From: Antrodiella citrinella
Lineage: Eukaryota > Basidiomycota > Agaricomycetes > Polyporales > Steccherinaceae
Reading direction: 5' to 3'
DNA: 45,478 bases
Assembly: GCA_004802725.1 (NCBI GenBank)
Contig: SGPM01000224.1
Coordinates: 1 to 45,478 of the forward strand
Shown: positions 10,593 through 27,557 of the stretch, one piece after another
Layout of the letters: each line of letters opens with the position of its first letter
How positions within the stretch are numbered: position 1 is the stretch's first letter
Translations under genes and position numbers: made by a program
Notes under the pieces: generated by a model
Databases searched by the model: none
What the model was told of the DNA's origin: nothing
Seen by the model: the letters and a program-made list of their open reading frames with translations, nothing else

Positions 10593-12398
10593 ATGTCTTT
10601 GTCACAGCCGACCATCCTGCTCGCTCCGACAGCGTCGTCGACGTCGACGAATGATAATATTAGCAGTATACCGTGCACCATGTAAGTGCTCTCATCTTCT
10701 CTTCCATCTTGCTTTTGACCCATCCCATAGCTGTCGACGCCAGTTCTCAAAATACACATGCCCGAAATGCAATATCCCATATTGCTCGTTGACCTGTTTT
10801 CGCTCCGAGGTGCGTTTATTCTCTGTCTCTTCCGAATGGCGTTTTCATACATATGTCGTCGCAGGCACACACACAATGCTCCGAGTCGTTTTACAAGAAG
10901 GAGCTGGAGACTCAGATCAAATCAGAACCGTCCAAGTCGATGGAGGAGCGCCGCAACATGATGGAGCTGCTCAAACGCTTTGAGGAGGAGTCTGCTGAAG
11001 ATACCGCTGCGTTGGAGGAGGAGGAGGGTCAGAACGATGATGATGACTTGGCGAATAGACTGGAAACGCTGGATATCGGTACGCCCACTCAAATCATTCC
11101 GTTATCTTTCATTAAAGCTCTAATATCAATCGTAGATCATGCAAGCTATGACGAGATATGGTCTGCACTCACACCGGCGGAGCGCGATAAGTTTATGAAG
11201 GCACTGGGAGACCCTACCAGCGATTTGGCCCAACAGCTACTTTCTAGTGAAGAACTGGAAAAGCAAATCATTGAGCCGTGGTGGGAGAGATCGCTAGGGC
11301 CTAACGCTGAATACGAAGATGCATCAATTGGCGTTCACGGACCCGGACAAAGACGGTACGGTGAACGTCCGTCCCCACTGCATATACCGTCAGCACTGGC
11401 CAACACCTCCACATCACCCACTTCCGGAAACGGCCCCTCGTTGCTATTCAACATCTCCGCCGTCCTGTGAGTCTCACTTCCTTCCCATCCCATCCCAAAA
11501 CACGCAAACTGACCCATGATCCGCCCCCAGTCTAGCCTACGCCTACACGACCCGGCACTTNTCCACGTCCCCTCTATCTAAACTGACAGGCCCTGACCGC
11601 GTCGCAGCACGCCAAACCCTCTCGAGCCTCGTCCCCTTTCTCGCCGGACGCAAATCCACGGTGGTATTGCCGACGATGTCGGGGATGGTCACGGACGTCT
11701 GGTCCAGGTTTGAGCCGGTACGTCTTCGTTTTTGGTAGTTTGGCGTACACGGACAGTACACGATGCGGGATGTGATCATCTGCGGGTTTTCATTGAATTG
11801 TGTGGTTGAATTGAAGTGCTTATTGTGAAGATGAAATTGACCGGGGGTTCTATTTTTCGCTTTTGTTCAGGGCACTATAACCGCGAAGGTCTTCTCGGTG
11901 CTTTTACGAGACGCATCCAAGCTCGTTCGGCCGGTCTTGGTGGCACCCATCTCTTCCGCTCAAACCACGAATCCCAATCACGGAGCCGAAGGCGGTACTC
12001 ACCTTCCCCACAACCAAAGTGATTCGGATTCGGACGTCGACGTCCTTCTGGCGTTCGGCGACATCGCAGCTCTGTTCAAAACACCAAACCAGCCACCACA
12101 CATCGGAAGCGATCCGCCGAAGAAAGAAAGCCATAGTCACAGCCACGTCGCGCACAAGTTGACGTTCTACGCCGCGCGCGTCGCGGGCACCCCCACGCTT
12201 GCCCTGCACCTGCTCGCTGCCGAGTTGGCAGCGCGGGCAGACGCGGTTGAGCGGGAAGGTATCGAGGCGGCTATTGGTCAACGTGATTTGAAGAGTGAGC
12301 TGGAACTGATGTTGGAAGGGGAAGGGGACCGGAGGATCGCTTCGCATGGTGGTGGCTCAGAACCTGTCGCGCAAGCGTTCATTGAAGAACTGTCTTAG
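10593..12398 (+). CDS. HIT-type zinc-finger protein, ZNHIT2-like
   Basis: Predicted exons: 10593-10681, 10731-10809, 10865-11078, 11136-11466, 11531-11717 and 11871-12398, giving 475 aa. The N-terminal HIT zinc finger is assembled across two introns: CTIC, CPKC, CSLTC and HTQC supply paired Cys/His ligands (about residues 28-62). An acidic EEEEGQNDDDD stretch, a PWWERSLG motif typical of ZNHIT2, and a C-terminal domain containing HKLTFYAA follow. ZNHIT2 proteins are linked to R2TP/RUVBL-dependent assembly of snRNPs such as U5. The intron 11079-11135 is 57 nt and in frame, so it could look like coding. An ambiguous base at 11561 affects one codon (TTN, Leu or Phe). Convergent with the F-box gene. 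Confidence 0.85.
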
Positions 12399-12709
12399 AC
12401 TCTGATACTGTATTGCTAAGTATGCATTCCACGGTGTATGATAGCGGCAAAAAGCAAGCACGGAAGAAGACTCTCCGGGCTTGAGTACGTACGGTAGTAG
12501 TCATTGAATGTGGTCTATTGTATCCTATGATGGAGCAGGGAGAGTATGATAACTTATAAGTACATTGTGAGTCTATGGCCGCGATAACAGACGGTTCGGT
12601 TGGGAGTTGTACGAGGAGTATGATGTTCTAAAACGTAAGTACCAATGCTAGAATTCGGAATGTGTGTTCGAGAAAGGAGCGAGCACGCTGCACCTGATCG
12701 AGGTATTAA
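12399..12709. other. Convergent intergenic region
   Basis: 311 bp between the stops of the ZNHIT2-like and F-box genes. No gene or structured element was recognised; it presumably holds two 3' untranslated regions. Confidence 0.5.
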
Positions 12710-13672
12710 TCAAATGATAAACTGCGCATAGGGATAGATGAGCAGCCATTCGGAGAGAATAAGAAGAGGGACACGCACCTTGGGACTATGCAAGATATGA
12801 TCGTGGTCGATCGGCAACACTGTCTCTTCTGCGTCGTCCGGATCTATCCTCTCCGCCACCTCGAGCCCCCCCTTCAGGAACTGGGACCAGGACCTCGCCA
12901 CGACATCCTCCGACTTGAGGTCCATGCCCGCGTCGCCGAGGTACACGATCCCCTTCAACTTTTCGCCGCCCCGCTTCCCATCGAGGACATACCAATACCG
13001 CTTCCCGTCCGCCGTGCACGTACACACGCACAGCACCGTCAACTCAATGCTTACCACCCCGCTCTCCTCCTCGTCCAACCACGATATCCCACCCGACGCC
13101 AGCGTGATGTCCGTCCCCACAGGCAAATACGTCGTCGCATGGTAGATCACATCGTCCTTCGAGTCCGCCTCCGCAATGATGCTATCGCTGACCGCGTTCT
13201 TGATGCGCTCGTGGAACGTGATGTTCTTGATGAACGGCGGACAGTGTCCAAGGCAGTTGCACCGACACGAGAACTTCCACGTCCTGTCTGTCCCGACGGT
13301 GATCAGCCCAGGCCACGTCCACCCCGTCACGCCGCACGCAGGCCACTCGCGCACCCAGATGTTGAACTCGTCCGGAGGGTCCGGGGGAAGGAAGTTCATG
13401 TACGCGTCGCGGTCGAACGTGCGCAGGTTTGGGATGATGTCTGCGCGGGACTCGAGGAAGGCGGGGGTATCGAGGCAGTGGAGGTACAGCTCTAGGAGGT
13501 TTTTGCGCGCTGGTGGGATGTAGGCCTGGAAGACGAGGGCACGCCAGCGGCGGTCGACGCTGCGGGCGGCGATGAGGGACTGGAGAGAGAGATGTGGGTA
13601 TATCTGGAGGAGGAGTTCATTGGGCAGGTCGTCGCCTTTGGCCCGTTGTGGGCGTTCGTGGCAATAAATCAT
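12710..13672 (-). CDS. F-box domain protein
   Basis: A single open frame of 320 aa from the ATG at 13672 (MIYCHERPQ). The upstream extension of the frame begins only with GTG. The F-box is at about residues 14-50 (LPNELLLQIYPHLSLQSLIA followed by ARSVDRRWRALV), a usual SKP1-binding signature for SCF ubiquitin ligases. The rest contains a Trp-rich segment and a CRCNCLGHCP cysteine cluster, then a beta-rich region ending in WYVLDGKRGG. I do not recognise the substrate-binding part. A 57-nt in-frame segment, 12778-12722, has donor- and acceptor-like ends and may be a terminal intron, leaving K-F-I-I before the same stop. Confidence 0.75.
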   Translation of the reverse strand: MIYCHERPQRAKGDDLPNELLLQIYPHLSLQSLIAARSVDRRWRALVFQAYIPPARKNLLELYLHCLDTPAFLESRADIIPNLRTFDRDAYMNFLPPDPPDEFNIWVREWPACGVTGWTWPGLITVGTDRTWKFSCRCNCLGHCPPFIKNITFHERIKNAVSDSIIAEADSKDDVIYHATTYLPVGTDITLASGGISWLDEEESGVVSIELTVLCVCTCTADGKRYWYVLDGKRGGEKLKGIVYLGDAGMDLKSEDVVARSWSQFLKGGLEVAERIDPDDAEETVLPIDHDHILHSPKVRVPLLILSEWLLIYPYAQFII

Positions 13673-14434
13673 GGTGCGAATTATCGTCGCGGAGGGGGTA
13701 AGCACAACAGTGCGAAGACTGTGTCCCTTTTATGTCAATGTCAAAAGACAAAAGACACGTTTCAGTCTCTGGAGACGGTGTCGTATGTTGCGAGGGGCCT
13801 CAGGAGTCGTCGTAAAGCGTCGTGCGCCGTGCGTCAGATCCGATAGGCCTAGGAGGCGTTGGGTGGGAGTGCGTGGTGGTAGTCAAGCTGAATTAGCAAG
13901 CAGGTGCGATCTGATTAAATACCCGACTGAGCTGGAACTGAAACAGTGAAAACAGCGACTGGAAAGAATATTCAATGAGGAGACTAAAATGTGCCTTACC
14001 TCAGCGCGAGAGCCCCTCGCCATTGGCGGACGTTTGTAGACGGTGATAGTAGACTATTAGTAGTCTCCCAAAAGCCGTGTCAGGTCTTCCGGCTCCCAAT
14101 TTGAGCCTGATGTCGTCCCGTTTCGCAGAGTTTCGGACGTGGAGGCAGGGAGTGCGTAAGTTCAGGCCAACGTCCGAACAGCCTAAGTGACTGTGCATTG
14201 TTCTCATCACAGCACGACACGACACGACAAACTCCGCCATCGCTTACCACCAGACACCGCGCCAAACGACACGCTGGGCCCGGGGATTACGAAGCACATC
14301 TAAGCAGATCACGCAGTGGCACAATACATGACTCACTGTTTAAAGAAACAAAATAAAAGTAGGAAACAAATAAAGTACATTAAGGATACAGTACGAGAAC
14401 AATACCAGGAGCAACAAGACACAGACACGCCTCT
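13673..14434. other. Intergenic region between F-box gene and histone H4
   Basis: About 760 bp combining the F-box promoter and the H4 3' flank. The part next to H4 (14340-14400) is A-rich on the plus strand. Short ORFs here lack any domain or coding signature. Confidence 0.5.
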
Positions 14435-14931
<497 letters not shown>

Positions 14932-15274
14932 CGTTTATGAAAGAAGAGTTGAGATTGGTAAGAAGAAGGACTTCTGAGGGTGTGGTGGCTGCAGGGCGTG
15001 GCAGAGGCAGATAGAGAACGGACTGAAGACCAGAAAGGGGTGGCAGCTTATATACCCGGCACAAACACGCGCGGAGCCGAGGCACGATCGCTGCACGTGA
15101 CTTTGTTGAATGTGATTCAACGCGCCACGCACGTGACAAAATCGCGTCGCGTTTCGGCGCTCCACGCGCGTCCCTATAAGTAGCGGCCTGTTTTGTCTGG
15201 CCTCCCTCTCCCACCACCCACTCGCATCAGCTACTCGAGCCCTTCAAACTCTAAACTCTTGCTCATCATTATCA
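14932..15274. promoter_or_regulatory. Divergent histone H4/H3 promoter
   Basis: 343 bp between start codons. A TATA-like TATATAA on the minus strand (about 15045-15055) faces H4, and CTATAAGTAG (about 15174-15183) faces H3. Two CACGTGAC elements lie at 15094-15101 and 15130-15137, flanking the palindrome TTGAATGTGATTCAA (15106-15120). CG-rich segments follow. Shared control would keep H3 and H4 output matched. Confidence 0.7.
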
Positions 15275-15868
<594 letters not shown>

Positions 15869-16957
15869 AGGAGTGGTTGAGGTTGTTGGGACAGGGGTCT
15901 GAAGGTAGGTCCTTTTTCGTTCGCTGCCAGGGCGCGCCGCGTTGTATTTGTCCATAGACAGTGTATTGTCTTCTCTATTTTCTTATAATCTCGGGCAATC
16001 ATATCCCCTTCCGCATCGGAACATCGTTATGTGTGTTTTGAGTGAGACTTTGATTCGTAAGGCCGCATTTGAACATTCTCGACTCAGGATTCACTACCCT
16101 CCGAGTCACACAGTAGACAAGTAAGTAGGTATCGTGAATTGCATGAAACAACATACACAGAGTAAAGATGGTAGGACACTATCCCGACCAGCGGGGTATG
16201 ATAGGATCCGCATCCCGCACCCGGCGATAGTAGGTAGCGGGAGGATAGAGCCCGTAGAAGAGTTCACCAGCTCGCAGGTGGGCGATATTCACGGGAGGCG
16301 ACTGCTGGCGCCAAAGTTCACGATCCACAGGACGAGGGCTCACAGATACAAAGCATCAGGACCAGCCTGAGTCCTTGGTGAGATGCCTTTTCCTCCTCTT
16401 GGTCCGAGTCCGTGGTGACGACTCGGGTCGATCACGTCAACCTCCAACCACACGTCCGCCCGCCCATGAGAGGTCGGGCGAGACGAGGGAGCCTGAGAGC
16501 AGGAGGTCGGAGAGTACGACGAACAGGGCTGAGTGTGGCGCAGATGAAGGCGAGGGACATTGCAGACATATGCATGATGTGATGAAGTTCAAGAAGTGGT
16601 GGTTGGTGGTGATGAGATGGTGGTAAGAGCACAAGAGAGATTTAGTGTAAGCGCCAACTCGCTGAAAAACGGGGCCTTCTTATGCGCAAAGGGCGCTTAG
16701 AATGGCGAGGAAGATGGCGGGCGAACGGTGGCGGGAGGTCGATGGAAGAGGGCGGGTTATCGGCGGGACGTCGGGAAGGCGAGTTGGCGGTCATCCTCCG
16801 CGNATGATGCCCCGCGCGGTACGCGTCGTACTTATTATACGCGTTTCCGCCAGGAATTTGATGAACGAAAGTATGGAAAACGTTCCACGGTCGACATGAG
16901 AGCACGATGAGACTCAGGTTGAAGTTCAGGATGCTCGTAAGGCGTCAAGGAACTTCA
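15869..16957. other. Intergenic region 3' of histone H3
   Basis: About 1.1 kb with no supportable gene. Several frames on both strands are open for 60-85 codons but without domain or splice support. A base is ambiguous at 16803. The motif GTGTAAGCGCCA occurs near 16647 and again at about 17052 inside the neighbouring transposon. Confidence 0.5.
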
Positions 16958-16965
16958 AGGCGCTC
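16958..16965 (+). repeat. Target-site duplication, left copy (AGGCGCTC)
   Basis: Eight bases immediately left of the inverted-repeat element, identical to 17583-17590. Confidence 0.85.
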
Positions 16966-17582
16966 TAGTGTTCGGGGAAAAAGTCAGAAGTAATATATTT
17001 ACTAGTTAATAACCTTTTTTACATTACCCTCAGCCGACGGTGGTAAATAAGTGTAAGCGCCACTTGGTCATGAGCAGGCGTCCAGGAAGCTCTGAGCACA
17101 TACTGTGGACTCGATGAACTCTTGAGGGTGTGTGCCAAGTGTGTGCTATATATGTCTTTTCTCGTAAAGCTGATCTTGTAGAAAGTCGAGATCAGTCACT
17201 CGGAACATTGACCTGTATATGTTTTACAGACAGTCTTCGGGGGATGCCGGTCCAGGTTACTTCAGTGTCGTGTAAGTATCGTGAAAGCTTTGCGGACTCT
17301 TTACACTTTGATACATTCATGCTCATGGGCTTGTCATTGGTGTAAAGACCGACGTAATATAATGTTATACAACCTCCCAGCGAGGTGTTTGCAAAATGAG
17401 CGCCTGACAGGCGCCTAGGGTAAAAAAAACCCGTAAAAAACAAGCTTTTTTACCTTCCTCAAGCTCGGACTTACTTACAGACCTAGGCTCGTCCCCATCC
17501 GTTTTGAAAAGACAGGGCGTGAGCTTGGCGAGTCTATTACAGGCCGTAATTTACACCCCCGGGACTTTCTCCCCGAACACTA
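16966..17582. mobile_element. Non-autonomous hAT-type DNA transposon, 617 bp
   Basis: The left end reads TAGTGTTCGGGGAAAAAGTC. The reverse complement of the right end reads TAGTGTTCGGGGAGAAAGTC, making a 20-bp terminal inverted repeat with one mismatch. Both sides are flanked by the direct repeat AGGCGCTC. An 8-bp target duplication plus a short TAGTG-type inverted repeat is the signature of the hAT superfamily. No transposase fragment is visible inside, so the copy depends on an enzyme encoded elsewhere. It contains an internal hairpin GTAAAAAA-CAAGC-TTTTTTAC near 17433. Confidence 0.85.
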
Positions 17583-17590
17583 AGGCGCTC
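17583..17590 (+). repeat. Target-site duplication, right copy (AGGCGCTC)
   Basis: Eight bases immediately right of the transposon, identical to 16958-16965. Confidence 0.85.
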
Positions 17591-17852
17591 CAAGAAAATC
17601 TTGTGTTTTACTACTGATGCTACGGGACTCGGCCACCGTACTACTAGTACGTATACAACTGCTGTGATTCTTGTCAAGTTTTAACATCATGGTCTCAGAC
17701 GGTGGGGCGGCGGCCATCATCCGGAAGATTTACGCTTGTGGGCATATGAATTAAGTATACTCAGTCTTTTGGGGTATAATGGTGGTCTTTGCTTGAGCTG
17801 AAGAGGTATGTCTTTGCTCTCTTCCCTCTCAGAAGTTCACGACGTGAGCGAC

Positions 17853-19298
17853 ATGAATCCGACTTTATACCCTCCGTCGGTGAGTTTGGATCGGTATACC
17901 ATTGTTCACGGTCTTGTGTGAGTATACAAGCTAACTACCAGTTCATCTTGTCAGTGCGAAGAGATGGCGACGTCCCACTTCACACATCGGAAAGGCTGGG
18001 GAGACCTCGACTTGATCGCTCTTGACCGGATCTTCGAGTTGACTTTACCCCGACCTGGTCTTCTGAGCCCTTCGTATGCCTCCAACTCTCCATGGTGCAA
18101 GTATATACGGATGACCAAAGGGCTGACGGTAGTCTGCAAACACTGGAGAGACGCCGCTTTGTCGTCGCTCTACGGCACCATCGTCCTCTCGCGCATCAGC
18201 CAAGTCTTCGCCTTCGCAGAGACGCTGCGCTCGTGTAACGCGGACTACCCGTCTTTCGTACACAGTCTGCAGATCATGTGTACCGTTCCGGGTTTCGCGA
18301 GAGAACGGTACACGGATTGCGTCGCGGAGATCCTGGAGCGGTGTCCGAGGCTTACGAGTCTGACTATCGGACCGACGTTCACTCACGCCGCACGGGGCTA
18401 CGAAAAATTTCGAGCGGCATATGATGATGCGCTGTGCGCCGTCATCATGCAGTTTGGACATCGACTTACCAAGGTGGAGATTCGAGACGATGTTCGTTAC
18501 CAACAACCTATATACCCTCCCAACTTCTTCCAATCATTCCCCAACCTAATATCTCTCTCGATACCTCACATACCCAACGCTTTCATGCCCCAGGAAACTG
18601 AATCTCTGTCGTCATACCCCGCATTGTCGTTGGATACCTTAGAGGAAGTGACCATCGACCTGCGCACTGTCAGTGCCAACTTCTCAGCATGGGAGGATTG
18701 GCACCTCCCTCGTTTGACCCGCGTTCGTTTCCGCGAAGGCGCTGGAACGCAAGACAACAAAGATGGTCTATTGGCATTCTTCAAAGCCCACGGACCGGTC
18801 ATCAAAGAACTGGACCTCCGCGTCAAACACTACGTATATCCCAACTCGTGGTCGGAAGAGCTGTTGAATGACATCGTCGCGCTATGTCCAGTGCTGACAT
18901 ACATCGTCTGCGAACAGTACGTGTGGGAATGGTTGGAGGGAAGACAGTTCTCATCTGCGTTGCACGTCGATATGTGGGTCGTGGATGTTCTTGATCAGTG
19001 GTGCACTCCCCGAGCCATGTTGCTCCACAGAGATCCTCATGCTCTACCGCATATCCGCATGTTGGATGACTCCTTGAAATACTTCCACGACTTCACAGGC
19101 GCGTTCCCTCCCCCCACGACGAGTCGTACCGGAAAGCCTTGGCCGACGGTTAACACCGAGTTTTTGGTGACGCTACACGATTTCTTTGGTATTGTGATCG
19201 TGGACATGGGCTTCTGTGTGTTGGGTGTAGACTCATACGAGGAGGCGTTGATTCTGTCTCGTCATGACAGCGGAGAGCGTGTTCAGGATGGTTCGTGA
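17853..19298 (+). CDS. F-box-like protein (lineage-specific family)
   Basis: The main exon from 17955 is intronless. A probable 5' exon at 17853-17879 (MNPTLYPPS) is joined by a 75-nt GTGAGT...TCAG intron, adding CEE before the internal ATG at 17964. Starting at 17964 the protein is 444 aa. The N-terminus has F-box-like features (DLIALDRIFELTLPRPG, then VCKHWRDAALSSLYGTIVL), followed by Leu-rich segments (SFPNLISLSIP, LDTLEEVTIDL, IKELDLRV) that suggest LRR-like repeats. Basidiomycete genomes carry many such F-box-like genes, presumed SCF adaptors. A decayed copy follows about 0.6 kb downstream. Substrate unknown. Confidence 0.75.
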
Positions 19299-19929
19299 TT
19301 GACATGATACGATATAGCGGAAGCTTATGCTTACTCTCTTTCATCAGTCTTATCATGCCCAGGGATCAACTTTGTTGGCTCTCCTCCGATGCTAGTATCC
19401 TGAGTCTAAAGCAGTGGCGTATTCGGACATTGATACTTGGTGTGAAGAGTCGCATTGTCCCTGGATTTCTAGACGTTCATGGAAGAGTATCTCTGTATAG
19501 CTACTTGCAAGTGCAAAAGTTCGTACCTTCGTGCGCTGCATGCTATGTTTTAGTACGAACCTGCCGCAAGTTGCAACTCCGCCACGGAGTCTTCCGAATT
19601 AGATCGACAACCTGAGTTAGCCTTTCTTCGTTCACCCATGTTCACGGCCATCTCAAGAACCAAACCAAACCTCAGAGCATCTATGTTACCCCTATCTGAT
19701 TCGGTAAGCTACGAGCGCGATGCATCCAGCCTCAATCTGCAGACATCGGTGAATTCATGATGATTGGACCGCAATTGAAATGTCCGAGTCACTCTCTGAT
19801 TCTATCTCTTAGCGTGATAGCCTTGCGCCGTCACATACAGTTCATCTCTTCCGCTAAGGTTGAGGTAACCTTGATTTAACGCCCTTCGGCTTTATATTCG
19901 AGCTGGTACTACTTCCCGCAGACTTTCTG
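19299..19929. other. Spacer between F-box-like gene and its decayed copy
   Basis: About 630 bp. An open frame at 19295-19615 has no resemblance to known domains and no support. No repeat ends were identified that would explain the duplication. Confidence 0.45.
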
Positions 19930-21141
19930 GATCCATCCCCTCTCCGCTGGTCCTGACGCACCGTGGTGCAGACCCCTCCGCATGAAGAAAACCTTCGCGA
20001 CGATGTGTCTACGTTGGCGAGACATTTCACTGAAACGGTTCTATCGTACTGTCACCTTGCAGCGCGTCGGACAAGTGTTCGCTTTCGCCGACATGTTGCG
20101 TCGGAATCCGGACTACTGCCCTTTCGTTCTCAGTTTGCAGATCATGTGCTACGTCCCGGAATCGTGCAGGACTCAGTACACGGAGTGCGTCGCGGATATT
20201 CTGGAACGATACACTCGTGTTTCCAGTCTTACTATCGGCCCTACGTTCACCGCTGTCCCGAATCAATTGCGGGACGACGCACTGGCAGAGGCGGCGTATA
20301 ATTACGATCTGGGAAAGGTTCTAATGAAGTTTGCATCTTGGCTCCGGAAATTTTAAATTTTTGACGACGTGCGCTGCACACAGCACAGTCTACCGGCCTA
20401 ACTTGCTCGAAGCACTTTCGAACTTAGTCTTTCTGATCTTGTCCTATATCCCCAGCACCCTCATACGTGACAGAAGCACCCTTGAAGCACCCTTTCCAGT
20501 ACTATCCATGATGGCTTTGGAGGAGGTGAGCATCGATATTTCCACTGATAGAGTAGACATCATGGTGACGAAACCAGTGGCATCTTCCCCGACTGAAACG
20601 TGCGTCTCTTCGATATCACCAAACCCACGACATTGTGACGAACAATGTCATGACGTTTTTCGAAGCGCATGGTCCTGCCATTGAAGCATTAGACATCCGA
20701 ATATGCTTTTGTATACCGGTATCAAAACTTCAAGGTGGTCAAGGAGTCCCAACGCGCTGCCCCGAATCAGGATACTGGACGCCTCGCTGATCGATCTCCC
20801 CAACTTCACGCGTGCCTTCCCCCCTCCCTCGCGTGACATATACGAGTTTTTCGGTGTGGTCATCGCGGATGCTGGATGCTGCGAACGGAGCCCCGTGGGT
20901 GAGGTGTGCATAGCACACGCAGATGGCGTTATCAGGATGACTCGTGATCGTTTTTTGGAGCTCTCCCTCCAACGACAGGTACTATGACCTTCTTGACCCC
21001 GATGAGAAGTGGGATGGATCGTTCGAGTCACCCTTGTCATATGCAGATCAGGACTATGTTTCAGACTCAGAGAGCGAAATCGAAGCGGACGAAGACGAGA
21101 TTGATGTTGAGCTCGCAGACTGTGCGATGATGTTGAAATGA
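19930..21141 (+). pseudogene. Decayed second copy of the F-box-like gene
   Basis: Translated segments align in order with the intact gene at 17964-19298. PWCRPLRMKKT parallels PWCKYIRMTKG, QVFAFADMLRRNPDYCPFV parallels QVFAFAETLRSCNADYPSF, SLTIGPTFT is shared, and LPRIRILDASL parallels LPHIRMLDDSL. After LRKF there is an in-frame TAA (about 20354), the frame continues IFDDVR (compare IRDDVR), then meets another TAA and shifts frame (YRPNLLEALSNL). The middle LRR-like part is shortened. An acidic C-terminal stretch (DEDEIDVELADCAMMLK, ending 21141) has no counterpart in the intact gene and may be an ancestral tail or an unrelated frame. Probably non-functional. Confidence 0.7.
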
Positions 21142-21228
21142 TATGCTGGTATGTATCCCCACGAGAAATCATTATAGTTGTACACCTATAAACACCAGTA
21201 CATATATACCTTTGAAATGCGACCCATA

Positions 21229-23533
<2,305 letters not shown>

Positions 23534-23976
23534 GGTGCGACCTCAGCGTGTGTCGACGGTCAACACTGATTGCCAAAGGCCAGCTTGGGGGTCGTCCGAG
23601 TCGATGAGCAGGAGCTTTCGATGCTGTGAGAGACGACGACGAAGGAAAGGCCGACACTGCGCCGGCATAGAGCCACGGGCTATAACCTTGCACCTAACAG
23701 AAAGTCGGTATACAACGATCTCATCTGCACAACCGTGACACAGCAAGTCTCAGGCCAGCGGTTGTTTTGTTCGCGATTTAACCGAGCAGGTACAAAGAAC
23801 GTGAAGTTGCTAAAAACGGAACGCCAAGCCCATTCCGATCATACCATATCAGGAAAAAGATCTGAGATCGGGCGGGCGTTTGTCCTCGGCAGCGAGCGCG
23901 CCGGTCTCGACGTCGGGCGACCACGTCCTCCAACTTGCTCTCATTGTCTCTCAACGTCGTTTCACGCGTCAACGAC
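23534..23976. promoter_or_regulatory. Divergent promoter, GH47 paralogue 1 / ERV1
   Basis: 443 bp between the two ATGs. No binding site was confidently recognised and no ORF is supported. Confidence 0.4.
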
Positions 23977-24573
23977 ATGCCAGAGCCAACAATCACAACA
24001 CCATCGAAAGATGCAGGCAAACTCCCCCCTGGAATGGTCCTAGGGCCCGACGGGAAACCGTGCAAGATATGCACCGCGTTCCGACACTGGAAGCCAACCG
24101 AATCAATCTCTGCGTCTGAACCAGCCCGTGGAACCAGACCCAACGGAAAGTCAGCTGCAGCCGCGATGGCAGCACTGGCATATGGCACCGGAAGTGCTGC
24201 CACTACCACACCCGATGTTCGTCCGGAGAAATGCCCACCAGACGTAGAAATACTTGGCCGTGCCACATGGACGTTCTTGCATACCACCGCAGCTTACTAC
24301 CCCGAGAAACCAACGCCAAGTCAGCGTGTCAATATGCTCAGCCTCATTCGTTCCCTGCCCATTCTCTACCCGTGCACGCATTGCGCATCTCATTTAGACG
24401 ATAACATCAAGGCTAATCCTCCGGACGTCAGTGGAAGGTTGGGGTTGAGCCGGTGGTTGTGTGAGAGACACAATGACGTGAACGAGAGGCTGGGGAAGAC
24501 GAAGTTTGATTGCGGTATCAAGAGTCTGGATGAGAGGTGGAAGGACGGGCCCAGTGACGGGAGCTGCGACTAG
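23977..24573 (+). CDS. ERV1: Mitochondrial FAD-linked sulfhydryl oxidase
   Basis: A single-exon 198-aa frame from the ATG at 23977 (MPEPTITTPSKDAG). Earlier in-frame starts are non-ATG. The cysteine layout matches Erv1/ALR: N-terminal shuttle pair C29/C32 (KPCKIC), active-site pair C133/C136 next to FAD (YPCTHC) and the structural pair C162/C179 (LCERHNDVNERLGKTKFDC). Yeast Erv1 has C30/C33, C130/C133 and C159/C176. FAD-binding family signature ATWTFLHTTAAYYPEKP is present. Erv1 reoxidises Mia40 in the intermembrane space and passes electrons to cytochrome c or O2. The linker between the shuttle and the core is Ala/Thr-rich. Its position between two GH47 genes is not functionally explained, since ER Erv2 would lack this N-terminal pair. 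Confidence 0.93.
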   Translation: MPEPTITTPSKDAGKLPPGMVLGPDGKPCKICTAFRHWKPTESISASEPARGTRPNGKSAAAAMAALAYGTGSAATTTPDVRPEKCPPDVEILGRATWTFLHTTAAYYPEKPTPSQRVNMLSLIRSLPILYPCTHCASHLDDNIKANPPDVSGRLGLSRWLCERHNDVNERLGKTKFDCGIKSLDERWKDGPSDGSCD

Positions 24574-25147
24574 ATATGTGTACAACATCTGCGGTGAGTA
24601 AGGCGATATTTTCATCTATGCATCCCGTTCATGTCGTGGTATACCTTGCAGGACTGTATCATCAGTGCATCTTAATATTATTCCACCACTCAAATCATTC
24701 GTTAGCACAACCTTGAACCTTTTATGCTCATGTGTGATTTGGGCTCTGAATAGCGTATTGAACGCGCTTTGAACGGATCTGCGCAGACATGTCACTACAC
24801 ACCGCAGCATTGCATGCACGACTGCCTGAATATTTGTGGGGGGTTTTGTGGTCGCTGATGACAACGATGACCGCCAAGGTCGCCGCTGGCGTTTATAATT
24901 GTTGCGCTAGGATGCCGGCGGCAGCTACAGTGGTACGACATACTTACAGTAGCGGCAGGCTTGAGTTCACCGTTCGTTCTCTTATTCCCACCTCTCGACG
25001 CTCGTCCATCAAAGGGGTCTCCAACGTCGATATGCTGTAACGCTGGTCTTGGTCTTGGTCTCCTTTCACCTATAAGGTCGTGTCGTTCAGAGCGAAGTCG
25101 AATCGGAAGTCCTCAGACGGAAGACTCGGAACGCAAACATACCCAGG
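24574..25147. other. Intergenic region ERV1 / GH47 paralogue 2
   Basis: 574 bp including the ERV1 3' flank and the GH47 paralogue 2 promoter. Short overlapping frames have no family resemblance. Nothing else was seen. Confidence 0.45.

Positions 25148-27557
<2,410 letters not shown>

Noticed and set aside
16375..16634. Open frames of 60-83 codons on both strands after histone H3
   Set aside because: Repetitive GGTGG-type composition and mutually overlapping frames; no family resemblance.
17051..17345. Possible protein inside the hAT-type element (about 71 codons)
   Set aside because: No BED finger or hAT dimerisation motif; too short. The element is better described as non-autonomous.
23977..24573. 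ER-type Erv2 oxidase acting with the GH47 enzymes
   Set aside because: There is no signal peptide or membrane anchor, and the N-terminal CxxC pair is at the Erv1 position, so a mitochondrial role is more likely.
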